A stretch of DNA of 64,000 nucleotides from Desulfuromonas versatilis (GTDB lineage: Bacteria; Desulfobacterota; Desulfuromonadia; Desulfuromonadales; NIT-T3): the NCBI RefSeq assembly GCF_019704135.1, contig NZ_AP024355.1, forward strand, positions 2,908,001 to 2,972,000, in the 5' to 3' direction. Positions 52,201 to 60,800 of the stretch are shown here, piece by piece. Every line of letters starts with the position of its first letter. The first letter of the stretch is position 1. Both the position numbers and the translations under genes were made by a program. Below the pieces are notes generated by a model. It was not told the origin of the DNA. It searched no databases and worked only from the letters and a program-made list of their open reading frames with translations.

Positions 52201-54750
52201 GGCAGCGACTACGCCAGCGTGAACTCGACGCTGAAGATCGACAAGTACCACGGCGGCGCCCGCCACAACGGCAGCGACCGCGACGCCGGCCGCTGGTGCT
52301 GGGACTGCCACGATCCCCACGGCGACACCGAGGGCCCGGGCGTGCGCATCCAGATGGTGCAGCGGCGCCTGGCCGTCAACCCCGATGCTAACGGGAAACC
52401 GGCCAGCCTGACCGGAACCGACATCATTTTCACCGACAACACCGTCGGCGCCGGCCCCGGCGGCTTCGCCCGCGACAACATCACCGGCAGCGACGGCATC
52501 TGCAACGCCTGCCACACCCAGACCAACCAGTACAAGAGCGATCTCGGCGCCAATGGCCACCCGACCGCCCAGTGCACCCAGTGCCATGGCCACAGCGGCG
52601 ACCCGACCTACGACATGTTCGCCTTCAAGGCCACCTGCTACAACTGCCACGGCGGGGACGTGCTCGGCGTAGACGAGCAGAGCTACTGGCCCGGGGCCAA
52701 CGTCGGCGGCGCGGATGGCGCCGGAAGCATCAACGACGCCGGCCGCCACGGCAAGCACCTCGTCGTCATGGCCCTGCGGGTCTACGGCGAAACCGCCAGC
52801 GGCGCGGCGGACAACGATATTCTCAAGGACAACACCACCCTCAACCCGGCCCTGACCTCGGACCAGAAACAGCGGGCGCTTTGCGGCTACTGCCACGCCA
52901 CCCCCGGGGCCGACGCCGACCACGCCAACAGCACCCCGGCAGACGACGCCGAGGTCACCCAGTTCAAGAAACTCTGGGACGGCACCGCCGACGCCGGCGC
53001 CCCGACCTTCACCCGCGCCAACGGCACCTGCTCCAACATCGACTGCCACAACAACAAGACCACCGCCGCTGGCACTTACGGGTGGTACAACACGGGGCCG
53101 AGCGCCTGCATCATGTGCCATGTCGATGTCACTACCGATCCGTCCCATACCCTGCATACCGGAGGCTCCTGGAACTTCTCCTGCGACAACTGCCATAGCG
53201 GAGGGCTGAATTGGGGGACCAATCTTCCCCCGTCCGCCGGCCATATCAACGGCACCCTCCTGGTGTCCGGAAACCGCAGCTTTACCTATGACGCCTCGGG
53301 CCCGAAAACCTGCAGCACCAACGAATGCCATAACGACGGCAATATGAATGCTCCCGATGTGGCCTACGACTGGGCGGTCGGCAAAACAGCCGGATTCTGC
53401 ATGGCCTGCCATGGGTTCCCAGTCGACTCCAATCTGCATTTGCAGCATTTCCTGGCCAACGAAGGGACAATGACGGCTCAATTCGTCGGTTCCCAGATTT
53501 TCTGTGCCGACTGCCATGCCCACATGGCAGCCAACGGTGCAGGCCATCTCGATGGCGACGTCGACTTTAAAGTGGCCATCAGCTACAGCGGCGACATGGC
53601 GATCCAGGATCGCAGCAACCCCGGGATCGAAGGGAACGAGTATGGCAAGTGCACCACCACAACCTGCCATTCCAACGGCCAGGGCAGCGCGGTACAAACC
53701 CCGATGTGGAACCGCAGCCCGCAGACCTCGGATGACTGCAGCATCTGCCATACTGGGGTGCCCAACACCGGCTCCCACGGCAAACATGTCAAGGACACCT
53801 TCAGTCCGGCCAGCTACATCACACCGGATGACAGCACCACGGATGATGACTACATTTTTGCCTGCGGCAAATGCCACGGCGTCAATATCGGCAACCACAT
53901 CAACAGCAGCATCAGCCTCGACGCCGGCCTCGGCATGTCCCTTGGTACCTGCACTGCCACCTACTGTCACTCAAACGGAGCTGGGACGTCCGTCGACAGT
54001 CCGCCCTGGGGAGGCTCCTGGAGTGATATTGGCGTGACGGACAAGTGCGCCGGCTGCCACAAAAACTCGCCCGACACCAACGCTCACCGCGAGCATGAAG
54101 TGGGCTTCCATTACGACGCGGTCTACTCCGGCTTCGAAGGCTTCCTGCCGGTAACCGACAGCGATCCGATCCCTGCCGGCCTCACCGGGACTCGAGATCA
54201 ACTTCGCGGCCATGGCGGCAACGAGGCCGGCAACGGCAGCCCGGCAACCTCTACGGTCATCACCTGCAACATCTGCCACAACGATACGGTCATCGCGCCC
54301 TATAACGCCCTCGGTGAAACCTGTGCCGCATGCCACACGCCGGTAGCCTCCCCCACGGATGACGACCGGTGGGAAGGCAACGTGGCCCTGGAAATCGCGA
54401 AGAAGACCAAGCACGTCAACGGCGATCGCGATGTCAAATTCATTGACCAGACGATCAAGTCCAAGGCGCAGCTGCGCGATGACATCACCGACGTCGAGGA
54501 ACTCAATGTCAGCTGGAATCGCCCCAACGGCTACAAGAGCGCGGACGGTCTGTCCTATGACGAGTCACCCGACACCCTCTTCAATACGGGCATCTACGAC
54601 AACACCACGGACCCGGCCAACCCGACCTGCATCGTCTCCTGTCACCTGATGACCCAGACCCTGGTCGACACCCGCCTCGACAAGGAGCCGGTCGGCTGGG
54701 CAGAGGGAGGCCGCATGTGCATCGACTGCCACACCCGGTTGCCGAAGTAA
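49246..54750 (+). CDS. Giant multiheme c-type cytochrome, 44 candidate heme sites
   Basis: A 1834-residue exported protein starting at the ATG at 49246, with AGGAG ahead. After a signal peptide (1-25), I count 35 CX2CH, 7 CX4CH (CSNVYCH, CSNIYCH, CSNVSCH, CSNIDCH, CSTNECH, CTTTTCH, CTATYCH) and 2 CX3CH (CMVYCH, CIVSCH) sites, spread along its whole length from residue 33 to the C-terminus. The alternation of a CX4CH site with one or two CX2CH sites is the Geobacter GSu_C4xC/C2xCH repeat. A distal His usually follows as GTHINN or SHGAHIND. No membrane anchor or adhesin domain was seen. An extracellular electron conduit is the likely role. The next gene starts 108 bases on. Confidence 0.92.
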   Translation: MRVRLLVGTLATATLLWAAGIGWAATPMHAFDCKNCHRPDVSFTSLGNTAATNICLRCHKDSPEVVTTWADGRGAKTANGLFSPHDASNAMGTVSPLLGGSPSFQTSHNWAAPKDVVPAAGAVKPSNLFYYSRYGTSNGKVTCTRCHNPHEDMVTNSKLLRPTQEGDFCLDCHKPWNVGAGVDAVLSHPLVVDYKSIAQGNPKFNYPILVSGDMTLTSGDLSNGGITCTTCHGVHWTDSDSASADGIGNQGSLSDGDGKLLRSDGPNRTGATPTQTAQLRSNLCQACHTYKLHGVQGDPIGCLDCHSGHSYNGGGTKTNAFVLRYETDMSHMPASKGISGPTVVTGLSYQLAGTPWLTSTKTGYCQRCHDPALPHNGYGDLATPSGGQAECASCHTHDNTSGSFTASCNDCHGTPPSSASPAPAAGGYAVSGANDYSTAQFGGQNIYKNEANTPHLSHAGGADYNFACDVCHKNKSHNSGTFQDVFIAPAHDLATGAGSLSPGYDKTVTAGNDGSCSNVYCHSNGDPRSRGTLKPASVPAWENGKDLIRGLSADNRCKSCHGNDATSMNSSNKDNSATHQKHLGKGYSCNVCHSSTASSSTVLAGGAIGGTHINNSADVSFAATFGAAIPLTVGGTPYDAATGTCMVYCHSNGKGAYASPKADWDVDTSGACGTCHGHDAASASPMGSGSHGAHINDSASQVGRNIACGECHSTTASGNAIGTPANHVNGQVAIGIAFNGGKTDCSNIYCHSNGNSGNLVYKTGYTWGATNLSGCDDCHGDGAGKAYPTYANGGIGNVDSNSHSAHVVGGGYACGECHSQTSTAGTSINGSTPAKHLDQAIDVAGAKITSWTAGTHSCSNVSCHGGNSPVWGDSLGCADCHTRSAGDQDDFTYDNGTMAMVDTEEWTYSGHGRASAYPVTGNNGAGFIAAASGADADPCLYCHDGSISHGSANYFRVRDNGKADLNGACLGCHETGSAGVDPDAAGSDYASVNSTLKIDKYHGGARHNGSDRDAGRWCWDCHDPHGDTEGPGVRIQMVQRRLAVNPDANGKPASLTGTDIIFTDNTVGAGPGGFARDNITGSDGICNACHTQTNQYKSDLGANGHPTAQCTQCHGHSGDPTYDMFAFKATCYNCHGGDVLGVDEQSYWPGANVGGADGAGSINDAGRHGKHLVVMALRVYGETASGAADNDILKDNTTLNPALTSDQKQRALCGYCHATPGADADHANSTPADDAEVTQFKKLWDGTADAGAPTFTRANGTCSNIDCHNNKTTAAGTYGWYNTGPSACIMCHVDVTTDPSHTLHTGGSWNFSCDNCHSGGLNWGTNLPPSAGHINGTLLVSGNRSFTYDASGPKTCSTNECHNDGNMNAPDVAYDWAVGKTAGFCMACHGFPVDSNLHLQHFLANEGTMTAQFVGSQIFCADCHAHMAANGAGHLDGDVDFKVAISYSGDMAIQDRSNPGIEGNEYGKCTTTTCHSNGQGSAVQTPMWNRSPQTSDDCSICHTGVPNTGSHGKHVKDTFSPASYITPDDSTTDDDYIFACGKCHGVNIGNHINSSISLDAGLGMSLGTCTATYCHSNGAGTSVDSPPWGGSWSDIGVTDKCAGCHKNSPDTNAHREHEVGFHYDAVYSGFEGFLPVTDSDPIPAGLTGTRDQLRGHGGNEAGNGSPATSTVITCNICHNDTVIAPYNALGETCAACHTPVASPTDDDRWEGNVALEIAKKTKHVNGDRDVKFIDQTIKSKAQLRDDITDVEELNVSWNRPNGYKSADGLSYDESPDTLFNTGIYDNTTDPANPTCIVSCHLMTQTLVDTRLDKEPVGWAEGGRMCIDCHTRLPK

Positions 54751-54857
54751 TGGAGGGATTCATGGAGGACGCCCCTAAAAAGGGAACTGGCCTAAGATTG
54801 GCCCCAATCCGCATCGGAGACCCTGTGAGCCAAGATAAAAAAATGTTGAGGGAAAAA

Positions 54858-57800
54858 ATGAGAGAAGATGTTTTCGCAAGCTGGTGGAAGCGCGACTGCT
54901 GTATTCTTGTCGGCCTCTTTCTGGCCCTCGCGATCCTGGCCGGCTCCGCAACGGCCTGGGCGGCGTCGCCCGTTGCCCTCCTCGGCAGCTGGAGCAAGAC
55001 CCAGCAGGCCAACCTCGCCTTCACCCCGGCGGCGGGCAGCGACCGCGTCATCCTTGTCGCGGTGACCGGCGAGGACGCCAACCAAGCTGCCACGGTCAGT
55101 TCCGTGACTTACGGCGGTCAACTGGTCACGCCCATCAACTCGGCGGTGCGCGGTGCAGGTTATTCCAACATCGCCTGGCTCGGCTTCTGCAACGAGACCT
55201 GTATCAGCAACGCCTCGGGCAACAGCATCGTGGTCAACACCAACGTCGACAACCAGTACGTCGTGGCCGCGGCCGCCTACGCGAACGTGGACCAGACCCA
55301 GCCGGTTTTCGCCCATAACGCCAACACCTCCAACTCTTCCACCATTACGGCAAGCCTCAACAACGCCGATGGGAACAAGGTCGTCTACGTGGTCGCCTTC
55401 AACGGCAACCAGGCCAGCTCCACCCCCAGCACGGGGTTCAGCAACAGGGTGCGCCACGATGCCGGCGGGAACTCCCACACCATGGTGGTCGACGACCGCA
55501 CTGCCACGACCAGCGCCACTCCGCTGAGCATCTCCACCAGTTCGGGATCGGGGAGCAGCCGCACGGCCATCGTCGCCGTCTCCCTGCAGCAAAGGCTCTG
55601 TGCGGCCAGCGCCCCCACCGACCTGCTCGCGGTCGCTCCTCACGGCGGCCGGGTCGATTTGACCTGGAGCTACGACGGGACCAACAACGACTACTACACC
55701 ATATACCGCAACGGGACCCCCATCGGCACCAGCACCTCAGGCAGCTATGCCGACCTGGCCGTCACCGTCAGCACGGGCTACAACTACACCGTGAAGGGCT
55801 TCAACCAGGCGCTGAACTGCGAAAGCGATGCTTCCAACACAGCCAACGTCACCACCGGCCCCTGCGCCCCGACCACCGGACCGATCACGGTGGACGGCGG
55901 CCAGCTTTCGGGCCAGGTGGTCAACCTCACCTCCCTGGTCAGCGCCAACGGCGCCACGGTCTCCACCTACACCGTCAGCCAACTGCTGGCCCCCGAGCTC
56001 CACGAGCTGGAGTCCTTCACCAGCGGCGACCCGCAGGGGTGGAGCGCCAAGTGGACCACCGACAACGAGGGGAACCCGCCCGGCAACCGGGACCTGGCCA
56101 CGGGCATCAGCACCCGCTCCGACGGGACCGGCCCGGCCACTGCACCCACCGGCTCGTTCCTCTATTACGAAGCGTCCGACTCGGCCACGGCTCTGGCCCG
56201 GCCTGCGGTGCGCTACCTGACCCATGTCGGGGCCTTCAATGCCAACGCCAACGAACTGCTGGTGTCCTTCAAATATCACATGTACGGCAGCCAGATCGGC
56301 TCCCTGGAACTGCAGGCCAACAGCGGCAGCGGCTGGACCACCGTGTGGTCCAAAACTGGGAACCAGGGCAACTCCTGGAAATCAGCCTCCGTCGACCTGG
56401 AGGCCCTGGGCTACAGCAGCGGCAACGTCAGCCTGCGCTTCAAGTTCGCCTACGGAACCGGCTACCTCGGCGACATCGCCCTGGATGAAGTGCTGGTACA
56501 CGGCCCCGGCCGGGCCGGCACCGTCTATTTCACCGGCAACGCCACCGCCGCCCAAAGCGCCGCCACCAACGGCGGTTCGCCCTGGCCCGACGCCACCACC
56601 TTGCGCCTGGACATCTTCGGTGCCGACAACTGCAGCACGGCGCTCAACGATGTGGGGACCTTCGACTTCTATGTCGACAATACTCCGCCGACGGTCAACT
56701 CCTTCACCCTGCCAGCGACGGCCGTATCCCCCATCTCGGTGCTGGCCTTCTCGGTAACCGACAATATCGGCGTCACCGGCTACCTGGTCACCGAGTCTCC
56801 CGCGGCCCCGGCCGCCAGCAATCCCGGCTGGCAAAGCACGGTTCCGACCCACATCCGCACCGCCAGCACCGGCAGCGTCACCTTCTATGCCTGGGCCAAG
56901 GACGCCGCGGGCAACGTCTCGACCAGCCGCAGCCAGGTGGTCACGGTGTCGGCCGACGGCACGGCGCCCACCGTCGACAGCTTCACCATGCCCGATTCGT
57001 CCTTCTCCCCCATCCCGGTCAGCGCCTTCTTCGCCTCGGACAACAGCGGCGTGGTGGCCGGCTACCAGGTCACCGAAAGCGCCACTCCGCCGGCAGCCGG
57101 CGACGCGGGCTGGCAAGCCAACCCGCCGGCCAGCGTAACCACCGCCAGCACCGGCAGCGTCACCTTCTACGCCTGGGCCAAGGACGAGGCCGGCAATGTT
57201 TCGGCTCCGGCCACTCACGTGGTCACCGTCAAAGTTGACACCAACCCCCCGGTGGTGACTTTCACCATCCCCGGGACTTCTTCTTCGCTGACCTTCAATG
57301 TCTCCACCTACGGCGCGGTGGACAACGTCCCGGACGTTGCCAGCAATACCGGGGTGTCCGGCTACATGATCACCGAAAGCGGGGTCGATGCCGACCCCAG
57401 CGGGCCCAGCGACCCGCGCTGGCTCGGCGCCCCGCCGCTGAAACTGACCGCCTCCACCGACGGCTCGCGCACGTTCAAGGCCTGGGCCAAGGACTCCGCC
57501 GGCAACATCTCCGCCGCGGTCAGCAGGTCAATCACCATCACCCTGCCGGCCACCTGCGACTATGACATCAACCCCGCCGGCACCTACATCGAGGCGGAGA
57601 ACTACACCCAGATGACCGCCCCCTCTCCCTGGGAGTGGACCGTGGTTACCACCCCCCTGGCCGATGCCAGCGGACGCACCTCCTCCGGCGGCTACCTGAG
57701 CACCACGGTCGGCGGCACCGGCACCACCCCCAACGGCTCCCGGACCGACTACCCGGTCAACTTCACCAGCGGCGGCACCTACTGCATCTGGATCCGCGCC

Positions 57801-60800
57801 CTGGATGCCGCCGGGGCAGGCGGCGGCGACTCCACCTTCTGGGGGATCGACGGCAGCCTGGTCGGCACCATCACCCAGACCGCCGACAACCAGTGGTCCT
57901 GGGACAGCGACACCCAGAACGGCAGCAACTGCACCACGGTCTCCAGCGGGCCCCACACCATCAACCTCTGGCCCCGCGAGGCCGGCCAGAAGACCGACGG
58001 CTTCTTCATCGCGACCCTCGATGCCAATGCCGACCCCTCGGCCGGAGGCATCTTCACCGGCGATGACGACCAGACGACCACCGTGGCCGCCCTGGGCCCC
58101 AAGGGGGTCAAACTCACCGTCGACCCCACCTGCGTCGACAGCAGCGGCGGCGGAGCGCCCGGCTCGGGAGGCGGGGGCTCGGGATACATCGACATCCCCG
58201 ACGGCCAGACCACCAACGGCAACCCCATCAACCCGGAGAACCTCTACGTCACCGATCTCGGCGCCGCGGTCCGCCAGTACCGCGCCCTGGGCCGGGAGAG
58301 CGACGGGTTCAACGGTTTCTCCCTGAACTCCAAGTGGAGCAAGACCGATATTGGCGGCAACAGCACGCCGGCCCCCAGCGTGGTCAACGAGCAGCTCAGC
58401 CTGACCGGGCGGGGCGCCGACATCTGGGGCAACAGCGATGCCTTCGCCTTCCTCTACCAGGGGGGCAAAAGCGGCAGTTTCACCATCGACGTCAAGGTTG
58501 ACTCGGTCCAGCCGGTCAACGGCTGGGCCAAGGGCGGGATCATGGTGCGCCAGAGCCTGGCCAACAACAGCCCCCATGCAATGATCGTCCTGACCCCCGA
58601 CAACGGGGTGAGCTTCCAGCGCCGGCGCCTGAGCGGGGGCACCTCCTACTCCACCACCGCCGCCGGGGTCAGCCAGCCCAAGTGGCTGCGCCTGAAGCGC
58701 ACGGGGAACAACTTCTTCGGCTACTACTCCAACGACGGCATCAGCTGGGTACTGGTCGGCAATGACACGGTCAACATGACCGACCCGGTCAACATCGGTC
58801 TGGCGGTCACTTCCCACACCACCGCCGCCAACTGCACCGCCGTGTTCGACAACTTCATGTTCATGCCGGCCAGCGTCAGCGGCATGAGCGAGACCTGGAA
58901 CAACACCAGCAGCGCCTCCCCCGCCAGCATCGCCACCACCGGCTGGAGCGACGGTGACTATGCGCTGAGCGTCCGCGGATCCGGTGTGGAACCTGAGACC
59001 AACACCTTCAGTTTCAGCAGCTGCACCGATGTGACCCCGTCCACCATTACCGTCCACTCGGGGCAGACGATCGGCGGCTCGGCGTCCAGCCTCAACGCCC
59101 TGTTCGATCACACGGGCAACGTCGGGACCTTCCATTTCCAGATCAACGGCATCGACGTGCTCAACCCCTGGAACAGCTACTCGGTGGTCCCCGACGGCAC
59201 CTCCGCCTCGGTCACCCTGAAAGTCTTCGGCACCGACCCGGACTGCGGCGGAAAGTCGCTCAGCGCCAGCGGCACCATCACCGTCAACAACAGCTGCTCC
59301 GACCCGGACCCCTCCACCATCACCATCCTTACCGGGCAGTCCACCGGCGGCGGCAGCGTCGATCTGACCGCCATGGCCAGCACCACTGGCGACGTGGCGG
59401 CGGGGGGCCTGACCTACAAGATTAACGGGCAGGTCATCGGCGATCCGGCTTCCTGGGACAGCCGCTCCTACGGGACGACCACTCCCCAGGCGGTGACTTT
59501 CGAGGTGTCCGGCACCGACCCGGACTGCGGCAACGTGATCACCGCGGTGAACCTGATCGAGATCGACAACGCCTGCGTGTACAACCCGCCGAGCATCAAG
59601 TTCGCCAAGGACCTCGATTACGTCGGCCCCGGCCGGGCCATCCCCTTTACCGTCACCGTGCGTAACGAGGACAGCTTCAACTGCGGCGCCTCCACGCTCA
59701 CCGTCACCATGGATGGGGACAGCAACCTGACAAACTTCGACCCGTCTTACTTCCCCGATCCCAGCAGCATCACCGATGCGGCCTTCAGCGTGGCCGGGGA
59801 CAAAAAATCCGCGAGCATCACCCTGGCGGGACGCCAGTCCGCCCAGCTGGAACTGGCCGTTTCCGCCAAAGCGGGCGCGCCCGAGTGGAACTCCAACATA
59901 ACCACCCTCAGAGTCAGCAGCGACAGCGGCTCGGATAGCGAGACTGCCGAGACGGTCGTCTTCCTGGTCTCGCCCATCACCCACAACAGCGTCACCACCA
60001 ACTCGGCCAAGTGGGGCGGCACCGTCGACGGCGACGGCAACACCGTGACCCAGGGCAATTGGGGTACCAGCGATGACGGTTCCAAGTACGGCAACTTCGA
60101 CTGCCTGACCTGCCACGAAAAAGGCGGCCCCAACGTCAAGTGGCTGCGCGGCGCCATCGACATGCCCGCCGATTCGGACGATCCGACCTGGGGGACATCG
60201 GGCCTGAGCAGCCTCACCATCAGCTTCCTCGACCAGCGCCCCGGTTCCGACGACTGGGGGAATGACGACCCGCTCGGGACCGACGCCCATCCGGCGGACA
60301 GCAAAATCGGGGCGGGCCGCACCGGCTCGACCCGGGCCTGCGAAGTCTGCCATTCCGTCACAATGTACCATCGCTACGACACCGAGGCCGACCCCGACGG
60401 CGCCGGCCCCCTGACCGGTCAGGCGGTGTACAACCACTTCAATGACCGGGACTGCACCGACTGCCACCGTCACAGCCTCGGCTTCACCGCCAGCTGCACC
60501 GGCTGCCACGGCAATCCGCCGCTGGAGGCGACCCTGGGCGGCCCCAACGGCCTGGCCGACATCCCGGGAGCAACCGGGTCGACTACCCCGGGCACCCACT
60601 ACAAGCACGTGGTGGTGCTCCAATACCCCTGTGTCTATTGCCACGCCGGCTGGCGCGACGTAGGCGAGATGCCCAAGGTGGTCGGGGGCAAGCAGGACAT
60701 CAACCACAAGTTCGACGTCTTCGGACGCCAGCCGGCCGACATCGACTACGCCACCGCCATCACCGGCCATTACACCGGCCAGGACGGGGTCTCCTACGAG

